From Bufo bufo (Eukaryota > Chordata > Amphibia > Anura > Bufonidae): a DNA stretch of 64,000 nucleotides. Below, in pieces: positions 54,038-64,000 of this stretch (the first letter of the stretch is position 1; every line of letters begins with the position of its first letter). The stretch covers positions 262,959,918-263,023,917 of the forward strand of contig NC_053391.1 in NCBI RefSeq assembly GCF_905171765.1. The letters are read 5' to 3'. The notes beneath the pieces were generated by a model. It did no database searches and had not been told where the DNA came from. It saw only the letters and a program-made list of their open reading frames with translations. The translations under genes and the position numbers were made by a program.

Positions 54038-55607
54038 CAAACCGGATTCCAAAAAAGTTGGGACACTATACAAATCGTGAATAAAAACTGAATGCAATGA
54101 TGTGGAGGTGCCAACTTCTAATATTTTATTCAGAATAGAACATAAATCACGGAACAAAAGTTTAAACTGAGAAAATGTACCATTTTAAGGGAAAAATATG
54201 TTGAATCATAATTTCATGGTGTCAACAAATCCCCAAAAAGTTAGGACAAGGCCATTTTCACCACTGTGTGGCATCTCCCCTTCTTCTTACAACACTCAAC
54301 AGACGTCTGGGGACTGAGGAGACCAGTTTCTCAAGTTTAGAAATAGGAATGCTCTCCCATTCTTGTCTAATACAGGCCTCTAACTGTTCAATCGTCTTGG
54401 GCCTTCTTTGTTGCACCTTCCTCTTTATGATGCGCCAAATGTTCTCTATAGGTGAAAGATCTGGACTGCAGACTGGCCATTTCAGTACCCGGATCCTTCT
54501 CCTACGCAGCAATGATGTTGTGATTGATGCAGAATGTGGTCTGGCATTATCTTGTTGAAAAATGCAGGGTCTTCCCTGAAAGAGATGAAGTCTGGATGGG
54601 AGCATATGTTGTTCTAGAACCTGAATATATTTTTCTGCATTGATGGTGCCTTTCCAGACATGCAAGCTGCCCATGCCACACGCACTCATGCAACCCCATA
54701 CCATCAGAGATGCAGGCTTCTGAACTGAGCGTTGATAACAACTTGGGTTGTCCTTGTCCTCTTTGGTCCGGATGACATGGCGTCCCAGATTTCCAAAAAA
54801 TACTTTGCATCGTGACTCGTCTGACCACAGAACAGTCTTCCATTTTGACACACTCCATTTTAAATGATCCCTGGCCCAGTGAAAACGCCTGAGCTTGTGG
54901 ATCTTGCTTAGAAATGGCTTCTTCTTTGCACTGTAGAGTTTCAGCTGGCAACGGCGGATGGCACGGTGGATTGTGTTCACTGACAATGGTTTCTGGAAGT
55001 ATTCCTGAGCCCATTCTGTGATTTCCTTTACAGTAGCATTCCTGTTTGTGGTGCAGTGTCGTTTAAGGGCCCGGAGATCACGGGCATCCAGTATGGTTTT
55101 ACGGCCTTGACCCTTACGCACAGAGATCGGATGATGTTATGCACAGTTGATGATGATAGATGCAAAGTCATTGCAATTTTTCGCTGGGTAACACCTTTCT
55201 GATATTGCTTCACTATCTTTCTGCGCAACATTGTGGGAATTGGTGATCCTCTACCCATCTTGGCTTCTGAGAGACACTGCCACTCTGAGAAGTTCTTTTT
55301 ATACCCAATCGTGTTGCCAATTGACCTAATTAGTGTTAATTGGTCTTCCAGCTCTTCGCTATGCTCAAATTTACTTTTTCCAGCCTCTTATTGCTACTTG
55401 TCCCAACTTTTTGGGGATTTGTTGACACCGTGAAAATTGGAATCAACGTATTTTTCCTTTAAAATTATACATTTACTCGGATTAAACGTTTGATCTGTCA
55501 TCTACGTTCTATTACAAATAAAATATTGACATTTGCCATCTCCACATCATTGCATTCAATTTATTCACAATTTGTTTAGTGTCCCAACTTTTTTGGAATC
55601 CGGTTTG
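54038..55607 (-). mobile_element. Tc1/mariner element B (1,570 bp)
   Basis: TA flanks it (54036-54037, 55608-55609). The inverted ends start CAAACCGGATTCC and extend inwards (AAAAAGTTGGGACACTA). It carries one near-full-length transposase gene on the minus strand. Confidence 0.9.
54258..55258 (-). pseudogene. Tc1-family transposase of element B, one frameshift
   Basis: The start at 55258 (MGRGSPIPTMLRRKIVKQYQ) gives a helix-turn-helix region (GVTQRKIAMTLHLSSSTVHNII). The frame changes near 55110, then 287 codons follow to 54258. The second HTH segment, GRKTI linker and DDE core are all visible: LWSDESRC (D), FQQDNARPHSA (D) and SPDLSPIENIW (E), with the D34E spacing of Tc1. About 333 residues in total, the family norm. 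A single indel is the only evident lesion, so this is a young copy. Confidence 0.9.
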
Positions 55608-56329
55608 TATATACAGTACAGACCAAAAGTGTGGACACACCTTCTCATTCAAAGAGTTTTCTTTATTTTCATGACTATGAAAATTGTAGATTCACACTGA
55701 AGGCATCAAAACTATGAATTAACACATGTGGAATTATATACATAACAAACAAGTGTGAAACAACTGAAAATATGTCATATTCTAGGTTCTTCAAAGTAGC
55801 CACCTTTTGCTTTGATTACTGCTTTGCACACTCTTGGCATTCTCTTGATGAGCTTCAAGAGGTAGTCCCCTGAAATGGTTTTCACTTCACAGGTGTGCCC
55901 TGTCAAGTGGGATTTCTTGCCTTATAAATGGGGTTGGGACCATCAGTTGCGTTGAGGAGAAGTCAGGTGGATACACAGCTGATAGTCCTACTGAATAGAC
56001 TGTTAGAATTTGTATTATGGCAAGAAAAAAGCAGCTAAGTAGAGTTGAGCGAACACCTGGATGTTCGGGTTCGAGAAGTTCGGCCGAACTTCCCGGAAAT
56101 GTTCGGGTTCGGGATCCGAACCCGACCCGAAATTCGTCCCGAACCCCATTGAAGTCAATGGGGACCCGAACTTTTCGGCACTAAAAAGGCTGTAAAACAG
56201 CCCAGGAAAGAGCTAGAGGGCTGCAAAAGGCAGCAAAATGTAGGTAAATCCCCTGCAAACAAATGTGGATAGGGAAATTAATTAAAATTAAAATAAAAAA
56301 AATAAAAATTAACCAATATCAATTGGACA

Positions 56330-57345
56330 GAGGTCCCATAGCAGAGAATCTGGCTTCACGTCAGCAGAGAATCAGTCTCTTCATGCCATAGCAGAGAATC
56401 TGGCTTCATGTCAGCAGAGAATCTGGCTTCATGTCATAGCAGAGAATCAGGCTTCACGTCACCCACCACTGAAACAGGCCACTGTCACATATTTAGGCCC
56501 AGGCACCCAGGCAGAGGAGAGAGGTCCCGTAACAGAGAATCTGGCTTCATGTCAGCAGAGAATCCGTCTTCATGTCATAGCAGAGAATCAGGCTTCACGT
56601 CACCCACCACTGGAACAGGCCACTGTCACATATTTAGGCTCCGGCACCCAGGCAGAGGAGAGAGGTCCCGTAGCAGAGAATCTGACTTCATGTCAGCACA
56701 GAATCAGTCTTCATGTCATAGCAGAGAATCAGGCTTCACGTCACCCACCACTGGAACAGGCCACTGTCACATATTTAGGCCCTGGCACCCAGGCAGAGGA
56801 GAGAGGTCCCGTAACAGAGAATCTGGCTTCATGTCAGCACAGAATCAGTCTTCATGTCATAGCAGAGAATCAGGCTTCACGTCACCCACCACTGGAACAG
56901 GCCACTGTCACATATTTAGGCCCCGGCACCCAGGCAGAGGAGAGAGGTCCCGTAACAGAGAATCTGGCTTCATGTCAGCACAGAATCAGTCTTCATGTCA
57001 TAGCAGAGAATCAGGCTTCACGTCACCCACCACTGGAACAGGCCACTATCACATATTTAGGACCAGGCAGAGGAGAGAGGTCCCGTAACAGAGAATCTGG
57101 CTTCATGTCAGCACAGAATCAGTCTTCATGTCATAGCAGAGAATCAGGCTTCACGTCACCCACCACTGGAACAGGCCACTGTCACATATTTAGGCCCAGG
57201 CAGAGGAGAGAGGTCCCGTAACAGAGAATCTGGCTTCATGTCAGCACAGAATCAGTCTTCATTTTATAGCAGAGAATCAGGCTTCACGTCACCCACCACT
57301 GGAACAGGCCACTGTCACATATTTAGGCCCCGGCACCCAGACAGA
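56330..57345. repeat. hAT minisatellite, copy 2
   Basis: About seven units of the repeat described for copy 1 (GAGAATCAGGCTTCACGTCACC, CCACTGGAACAGGCCACTGTCAC). Most units carry GGTCCCGTAACAGAG, whereas copy 1 has GGTCCCATAACAGAG, so the arrays were homogenised separately. Confidence 0.9.
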
Positions 57346-60012
57346 GGAGAGGTTCATTTAACTTTGGGTTGCCCCGCAATATAATGGTAAAATGAAAATA
57401 AAAATAGGATTGAATGAGGAAGTGCCCTGGAGTACAATAATATATTGTTAAGGGGAGGTAGTTAATGTCTAATCTGCACAAGGGATGGACTGGTCCTGTG
57501 GGATCCATGCCTGGTTCATTTTTATGAACGTCAGCTTGTCCACATTGGCTGTAGACAGGCGGCTGCGTTTGTCTGTAATGACGCCCCCTGCCGTGCTGAA
57601 TACACGTTCAGACAAAACGTTGGCCGCCGGGCAGGCCAGCACCTCCAAGGCATAAAAGGCTAGCTCTGGCCACGTGGACAATTTGGAGACCCAGAAGTTG
57701 AATGGGGCCGAACCATCAGTCAGTACGTGGAGGGGTGTGCACAGGTACTGTTCCACCATGTTAGTGAAATGCTGCCTCCTGCTAACACGTTCCGTATCAG
57801 GTGGTGGTGCAGTTAGCTGTGGCGTGGTGACAAAACTTTTCCACATCTCTGCCATGCTAACCCTGCCCTCAGAGGAGCTGGCCGTGACACAGCTGCGTTG
57901 GCGACCTCTTGCTCCTCCTCTGCCTTCGCCTTGGGCTTCCACTGGTTCCCCTGTGACATTTGGGAATGCTCTCAGTAGCGCGTCTACCAACGTGCGCTTG
58001 TACTCGCGCATCTTCCTATCACGCTCCAGTGTAGGAAGTAAGGTGGGCACATTGTCTTTGTACCGGGGATCCAGCAGGGTGGCAACCCAGTAGTCCGCAC
58101 ACGTTAAAATGTGGGCAACTCTGCTGTCGTTGCGCAGGCACTGCAGCATGTAGTCGCTTATGTGTGCCAGGCTGCCCAGAGGTAAGGACAAGCTGTCCTC
58201 TGTGGGAGGCGTATCGTCATCGTCCTGTGTTTCCCCCCAGCCACGCACCAGTGATGGGCCCGAGCTGCTTTGGGTGCCACCCCGCTGTGAACATGCTTCA
58301 TCCTCATCCTCCTCCACCTCCTCCTCATCCTCGTCCTCCTCGTCCTCCGGTAGTGGGCCCTGTCTGGCCACATTTGTACCTGGCCTCTGCTGTTGCAAAA
58401 AAACTCCCTCTGAGTCACTTCGAAGAGACTGGCCTGAAAGTGCTAAAAATGACCCCTCTTTCTCCTCTTCCTCCTGGGCCACCTCCTCTTCCATCATCGC
58501 CCTAAGTGTTTTCTCAAGGAGACATAGAAGTGGTATTGTAACACTGATAACAGCGTCATCGCCACTGGCCATGTTGGTGGAGTACTCGAAACAGCGCAAC
58601 AGGGCACACAGGTCTCGCATGGAGGCCCAGTCATTGGTGGTGAAGTGGTGCTGTTCCGCAGTGCGACTGACCCGTGCATGCTGCAGCTGAAACTCCACTA
58701 TGGCCTGCTGCTGCTCGCACAGTCTGTCCAGCATGTGCAAGGTGGAGTTCCACCTGGTGGGCACGTCGCATATGAGGCGGTGAGCGGGAAGGCCGAAGTT
58801 ACGCTGTAGCGCAGACAGGCGAGCAGCGGCAGGGTGTGAACGCCGGAAGCGCGAACAGACGGCCCGCACTTTATGCAGCAGCTCTGACATGTCGGGGTAG
58901 TTGCAAATGAACTTCTGCGCCACCAAATTCAGCACATGCGCCAGGCAAGGGATGTGCGTCAAACCGGCTAGTCCCAGAGCTGCAACGAGATTTCGCCCAT
59001 TATCGCACACCACCAGGCCGGGCTTGAGGCTCACCGGCAGCAACCACTCGTCGGTCTGTTGTTCTATACCCCGCCACAACTCCTGTGCGGTGTGGGGCCT
59101 GTCCCCCAAACATATGAGTTTCAGAACGGCCTGCTGACGTTTACCCCGGGCTGTGCTGAAGTTGGTGGTGAAGGTGTGTGGCTGACTGGATGAGCAGGTG
59201 GAAGAAGAGGAGGAGGAAGCTGAGGAGGAGGAGACAGGAGGCAAAGAATGTTGCCCTGCGATCCTTGGCGGCGGAAGGACGTGCGCCAAACAGCTCTCCG
59301 CCTGGGGCCCAGCCGCCACTACATTTACCCATTGTGCAGTTAGGGAGATATAGCGTCCCTGGCCGTGCTTGCTGGTCCACGTATCTGTGGTTAGGTGGAC
59401 CTTGCCACAGATGGCGTTGCGCAGTGCACACTTGATTTTATCGGATACTTGGTTGTGCAGGGAAGACACGGCTCTCTTGGAGAAGTAGTGCCGGCTGGGA
59501 ACAACATACTGTGGGACAGCAAGCGACATGAGCTGTTTGAATCTGTGTGTCCACCAGCCTAATTGACAGCATTTCATAGGCCAGTAGTTTAGAAATGCTG
59601 GCATTCAGGGCCAGGGATCGAGGGTGGCTAGGTGGGAATTTACGCTTTCTCTCAAATGTTTGTGAGATGGAGAGCTGAACGCTGCCGTGTGACATGGTTG
59701 AGATGCTTGGTAACGCAGGTGGTGGTGTTGGTGGTACATCCTATGTTTGCTGGGCGGCAAGTGCCAACGTCCCTCCAGAGGCGGAGGAAGAGGCCGAGGC
59801 GGCGGCAGCAGCAGAAGAGGCCGAGGCGGCAGCAGCAGAAGAGGTAGCAGGGGGAGCCTGAGTGACTTCCTTGTTTTTAAGGTGTTTACTCCACTGCAGT
59901 TCATGCTTTGCATGCAGGTGCCTGGTCATGCAGGTTGTGCTAAGGTTCAGAACGTTAATGCCTCGCTTCAGGCTCTGATGGCACAGCGTGCAAACCACTC
60001 GGGTCTTGTCGT

Positions 60013-61844
60013 CAGGGCCGGCCTTTGGGGTGTGCGGGCTGTGCGGCCGCACAGGGCGCCATAGCAACAGGGGCGCCCGACAGCTCGCAATGTATATGCG
60101 GCAGGCGAGGCTGCACTTGTGTTCTCCCTCGGGGCGCCCCCTCCATCTCCCCCTCCCCTGTCTGACCTGATTCCTCCTCCCCTGTGTCTAACCTGCCTGC
60201 TGCCCCCGCCGCTGCCAATAAGAAGGGACGGGAGGAGGAGGGGAGGGGCTGTGGCCACTGTGCCACCAACGTTTCTTATAAAGTTATACAAATACAGGAG
60301 GCGGGTGCTGGAATCAAATAGCGGCATCCGACCTCTGTGACAGGGAGCTGCGATCAGCTGCAGTTGAGTTAACCCTTCAGGTGCGGTACCTGAGGGGTTA
60401 ACTGCCGCTGATCACAGCTCCCTGTCACAGAGGTCGGGTGCCGCTATTTGATTCCAGCACCCGCCTCCTGTATTTGTATAACTTTATATTTGTATAACTT
60501 TATAAGAAACATTGGTGGCGCAGTGGGAAGTGCCAATGAGGGTTAAAAAATAATAAAAAAAATGAACTCACCTCCTCCAGTTGATCGCGTAGCTGCCGGT
60601 CTCTTTCTTCAGGACCTGTGGTGACGTCACTGAGCTCATCACATGGTCCATTACCATAGTGATGGATCATGTGATGTATCATGTGATGAGAACAGGGATG
60701 TCACCACAGGTCCTTTGACAGGTCATGAAGAAAGAACAGGAGACGATCAATTGGAGGAGGTGAGTTAATTATTTTTTTATTTTTTAACCCTCATTGGCAC
60801 TGCCCACTGCACCACCAATGTTTATTATATTGAGGGGGGGCGCACTGCACCACCAATGTTTATTATATTAAGGGGGGGCGCACTGCACCACCAATGTTTA
60901 TTATATTGCGCCACCAATGTTTATTATATGGGGGGGGTGCACTGCGCCACCAATGTTTATTATACTGGGGTGTTGGGGGGCGCACTGCGCCACCAATGTT
61001 TATTATATGGGGGGGGGCGCACTGCGCCACCAATGTTTATTATATTGGGGTGTTGGGGGGGCGCACTGCACCACCAATGTTTATTATACTGGGGTGTTGG
61101 GGGGGCGCACTGCGCCACCAATGTTTATCATACTGAGGTGTTGGGGGGGCGCACTGCGCCACCAATGTTTGTTATACTGGGGTATTGGGGGGGGCGCACT
61201 GTGCCACCAATGTTTGTTATATTGGGGGGGCCCACTGCGCCACCAATGTTTATTATACTGGGGTATTGGGGGGGGCGCACTATGGGCCAGTGCACAGGTG
61301 CGGTGATCGGATGGATGTTCTCAGCTGGACACCGGCCGACACTGCGCATGCGCTGGGAGCCTCGCCAGCGGTTAGGGTAGGGAAAAAGCACTGGCCCGTA
61401 CGTAATTTTTCCCTTCCCTAACTGCTGGTGAGGCTCCCGGTGCATGCGCAGTGTCGGCCGGTGTCCAGCTGAGAACATCCATCCGATCACTGCGCCTACA
61501 CACTGGCCCATAGTTTTTCCCTACCCTAACCGCCGGCGAGGCTCCCGGCGCATGCGCACTCTGCTGTGAAATTTCCCTAACCTGTCGTTGTGCGCCTGCG
61601 CGGCGCTGCACACCTCCTCACGTCATGTCCGGTGCGACCGGAAGTGACGAAGGTAGGGAAATCTCACGAAGTAGGGAAGTATAACATTACACCGGCCTTT
61701 GGGGTGTGTGGGCTGGTAACTACTTGGTTGGATAGTCAGCCAGCCTATGCCATGATGCCAGCAACAAGCATTGTTTTTTTTTGTTTTTTTTGGGGGGGGC
61801 GCCACAAGGTTAGCAGGGCGCCTGAACACCTAAGGTCGGCCCTG
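60013..61844. repeat. hAT MITE (1,832 bp) in the hAT copy 2 transposase
   Basis: The 8-bp duplication CTTGTCGT (60005-60012, 61845-61852) matches the uninterrupted sequence of copy 1. The ends are CAGGGCCGGCCTTTGGGGTG and, reversed, CAGGGCCGACCTTAGGTG. It contains a palindrome (60270-60490, arms GGAGGCGGGTGCTGGAATC), a second palindrome at 61290-61500 (GTGTCGGCCGGTGTCCAGC), and a minisatellite. No gene. Confidence 0.9.
60795..61285. repeat. Minisatellite GCGCACTGCGCCACCAATGTTTATTATA
   Basis: About eleven units of 36-60 bp contain CACCAATGTTTATTATA and a G run of 6-9. The units differ by presence of CTGGGGTGTTG. Frames in this array are artefacts. Confidence 0.9.
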
Positions 61845-62865
61845 CTTGTCGTCAGCACATTGTTTGAAGAAGTGCCATGCCAGGGAACTCCTTGAAGCTG
61901 CCTTTTTGGGTGCTCGGTCCCAGATGGCGGCGGTCAGTAGCAGGCGGAGTCTCTTGGCGGCGGGTGTTCTGATTTTGCCCACTGCTCCCTCTTTTGCTAC
62001 GCTGTTGGCTCGGTCTCACCACTGCCTCTTCCTCTGAACTGTGAAAGTTAGTGGCACGACCTTCATTCCATGTGGGGTCTAGGACCTCATCGTCCCCTGC
62101 ATCGTCTTCCACCCAGTCTTGATCCCTGACCTCCTGTTCAGTCTGCACACTGCAGAAAGACGCAGCAGTTGGCACCTGTGTTTCGTCATCATCAGAGACG
62201 TGCTGAGGTGGTATTCCCATGTCCTCATCATCAGGAAACATAAGTGGTTGTGCGTTAGTGCATTCAATCTCTTCAACCCCTGGGGAAGGGCTAGGTGGAT
62301 GCCCTTGGGAAACCCTGGCAGCAGAGTCTTCAAACAGCATAAGAGACTGCTGCATAACTTGAGGCTCAGACAGTTTCCCTGATATGCATGGGGGTGATGT
62401 GACAGACTGATGGGCTTGGTTTTCATGCGCCATCTGTGCGCTTTCTGCAGAAGACTGGGTGGGAGATAATGTGAACGTGCTGGATGCACTGTCGGCCACC
62501 CAATTGACTAATGCCTGTACCTGCTCAGGCCTTACCATCCTTAGAACGGCATTGGGCCCCACCAAATATCCCTGTAAATTCTGGCGGCTACTGGGACCTG
62601 AGGTAGTTGGTACACTAGGACGTGTGGCTGTGGCAGAACGGCCACGTCCTCTCCCAGCACCAGAGGGTCCACTAACACCACCACGACCATGTCCACGTCC
62701 GCGTCCCTTACTAGATGTTTTCCTCATTGTTACTGTTCACCACAATAAGAAAAATATTATTCGGGCCAATGTATTGAATTAAAATTCAGGCCTTTTTTTA
62801 CAGACACCTAACACTGTCTGGCTATCTATTTAGGTACCGTATTACACTAATACAGGCACACCAGT

Positions 62866-63170
62866 AATGACAGATTTCGCTGAATATAAATGTGAGGCCT
62901 ATTTTTTAGGCGCTGTGTGACAGGTATACGTTTAATCACAGAATTAGACTTGTATCTGCACTGTAGCGTGTGTGTTAAGTTTTTCAGAATGACCCTATCA
63001 GCACCTTGAATCTAATATACCCTTTTAGTTATAGATTTAAAGTAGGCCTGATATAGCAGAAACTACTAATTTTGAGAATGGCAAATTTGGGAATTGTTTT
63101 TCAACCCAGAACAAAAACTGTGCTTTTACGGTCACTAAAAATAATTTGACCAGCTAAAACAGTACTAAAA
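62866..63170. repeat. Single unit of the 296-bp repeat in hAT copy 2
   Basis: It corresponds to one of the four units at 39755-40780 of copy 1, diverged at several sites. The 67-75-bp array is missing. Confidence 0.8.
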
Positions 63171-63701
63171 AAAGTGAGCAATTGAATATCAGCACTTCAA
63201 TGATCCACAGCTGGAGATCGATCACTGAATGAATTCTTTTGGAGGAGTTAATCACTGCCTAATCTCGCCCTAACGTCGCAGCTGCAACCTCTCCCTACGC
63301 TTGTATCAGCAGAGTGACGTGCAGCGCTACGTGACCCAAGCTTATATAGAGGCTGGGTCACATGCTGCACTGGCCAATCACAGCCATGCCAATAGTAGGC
63401 AAGGCTGTGATGGCCTCTTGGGGCAAGTAGTATGACGCTTGTTGATTGGCTGCTTTGCAGCCTTTCAAAAAGCGCCAAGAAAGCGCCGAACACCGAACCC
63501 GAACCCGGACTTTTACGAAAATGTTCGGGTTCGGGTCCGTGTCACGGACACCCCAAAATTCGGTACGAACCCGAACTATACAGTTCGGGTTCGCTCATCC
63601 CTACAGCTAAGTAAAGAAAAACGAGTGGCCATCATTACTTTAAGAAATGAAGGTCAGTCAGTCAGCCAAAAAATTGGGAAAACTTTGAAAGTAAGGGCTA
63701 T

Positions 63702-63974
63702 TTGACCATGAAGGAGAGTGATGGGGTGCTGCGCCAGATGACCTGGCCTCCACAGTCACCGGACCTGAACCCAATCGAGATGGTTTGGGGTGAGCTGGAC
63801 CGCAGAGTGAAGGCAAAAGGGCCAACAAGTGCTAAGCATCTCTGGGAACTCCTTCAAGACTGTTGGAAGACCATTTCAGGGGACTATCTCTTGAAGCTCA
63901 TCAAGAGAATGCCAAGAGTGTGCAAAGCAGTAATAGAAGCAAAAGGTGGCTACTTTGAAGAACCTAGAATATGA
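63702..63974 (+). pseudogene. Tc1 transposase C-terminal fragment (90 aa)
   Basis: It reads MTMKESDGVLRQMTWPPQSP, followed by DLNPIEMVWGELDRRVK with the third catalytic residue, ending GYFEEPRI. Without the first two Asp it cannot be active. Nearly identical to 53489-53761. Confidence 0.85.
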
Positions 63975-64000
63975 CATATTTTCAGTTGTTTCACACTTGT

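Larger units (their letters stand above)
57469..62727 (-). pseudogene. hAT transposase (BED finger, hATC), copy 2, split by a MITE
   Basis: The N-terminal 291 codons run 62727-61852. The MITE at 60013-61844 interrupts just before the BED finger (CTLCHQSL...RHLHAKH, about 59900-59990). After a low-complexity Ala/Ser part with a stop near 59741 and a frame change near 59600, 711 codons are open to the stop at 57469. This part has LTTDTWTS, VVCDNGRNL, IPCLAHVLNL, TRWNSTLHML and the complete hATC end (LSERVFSTAGGVITDKRSRL). It is better preserved at the C-terminus than copy 1. hAT-family enzymes cut and paste elements with 8-bp duplications, matching those seen here. Confidence 0.9.
56040..63603 (-). 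mobile_element. hAT element copy 2 (7,564 bp) in a Tc1 element
   Basis: It has a perfect 8-bp duplication CAGCTAAG (56032-56039, 63604-63611) and the same termini as copy 1. It has fewer tandem repeats than copy 1, a longer continuous transposase frame and a nested hAT MITE at 60013-61844. Overall identity to copy 1 is high by eye. Confidence 0.95.
3831..64000 (-). mobile_element. Endogenous retrovirus carrying many nested insertions (right end outside window)
   Basis: Two homologous LTRs enclose gag, protease, RT/RNase H, integrase and an env-like gene in retroviral order on the minus strand. ERV-derived blocks are 3831-3857, 6817-10562, 25995-28664, 41805-41876, 42375-45034, 50757-53347 and small remnants at 54024-54037 and 55608-55613. 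With the insertions removed it would be roughly 12 kb. The presence of a degenerate tether RNase H plus a second full RNase H, and an env-like gene, indicates a vertebrate retrovirus rather than a Ty3 element. I cannot assign a genus. All genes carry inactivating lesions except possibly the short env-like frame. Confidence 0.85.
55614..64000 (+). mobile_element. Tc1/mariner element A, copy 2 (right end outside window, split by hAT copy 2)
   Basis: After TA (55612-55613) the end CAGTACAGACCAAAAGTGTGG begins. The left part runs to 56039 and resumes at 63604. An ATG at 56017 starts MARKKQLS, which the hAT element interrupts. Beyond it, VAIITLRNEGQSVSQKIGKT follows, then a jump to the C-terminal 90 residues (63702-63974) with SPDLNPIEMVWGEL. 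The deletion between them is the same as in copy 1 (53348-54023). The 5' part also contains an inverted stretch of the transposase C-terminus (55765-55880). Confidence 0.9.

Noticed and set aside
60856..61511. Frames rich in HQCLLYWG in both strands
   Set aside because: They come from the CACCAATGTTTATTATA minisatellite.

Overview
The window looks like a repeat-dense intergenic stretch of an amphibian genome, most likely a frog or toad. I recognise no host protein-coding exon and no RNA gene. The clade call is inference from the repeat content: a Maverick/Polinton, a Neptune-like Penelope element, several Tc1/mariner copies, large hAT elements with a TAG(A/G)G(T/A)TGAGCGAAC terminus, TTAA-flanked foldback elements and GATA arrays.

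The backbone is one endogenous retrovirus (ERV) on the minus strand. It runs from 3831 past the right edge of the window. Read from right to left it has a 5' LTR (from 52028 rightwards, broken by Tc1 elements), a primer-binding site matching tRNA-Thr (52005-52022), gag, a protease region with two retropepsin-like repeats, RT/RNase H, integrase, a short env-like gene, a polypurine tract (8597-8612) and a 3' LTR (3831-3857 plus 6817-8596). The LTRs start TGTCG and end CGACA. They differ at about 30 substitutions over about 1.25 kb (hand count, about 2.4%).

Everything else is nested inside this ERV. A complete 15,432-bp Maverick/Polinton (10563-25994, TSD GGTCCT) sits in the integrase gene. It carries, all on the minus strand, a cysteine protease, major capsid protein, a basic glycine-rich core protein, penton, integrase, two small conserved proteins, packaging ATPase and protein-primed DNA polymerase B. 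Upstream of polB lies a candidate multi-exon accessory gene (21141-23975). About half of its genes are broken. A 13,140-bp hAT element (28665-41804, TSD TTGAAAAC) splits pol. It contains a 141-143-bp minisatellite, into which a Penelope-like element (31458-35732) and a shorter relative (30196-30773) have inserted. A solo LTR (41877-42374) lies in the protease/pol region. A 5,722-bp TTAA-flanked non-autonomous element (45035-50756) lies in gag; it is built largely of hairpin repeats and itself carries a hAT MITE.

In the 5' LTR, three Tc1/mariner insertions hit TA sites a few bases apart (53348-54023, 54038-55607, 55614 to beyond the window). The last holds a second copy of the hAT element (56040-63603, TSD CAGCTAAG), whose transposase gene is in turn split by a further hAT MITE (60013-61844). 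The 3' LTR is split by a 2,959-bp solo-LTR-like element (3858-6816) that contains a large Penelope-type inverted repeat.

Left of the ERV (1-3830) are a Tc1 3' fragment, foldback elements, a solo LTR (1711-2239) and a 27-bp minisatellite that forms the ERV's left flank. Most claims about insertion order rest on target-site duplications read directly from the sequence. Family names rest on motif recognition without database searches.
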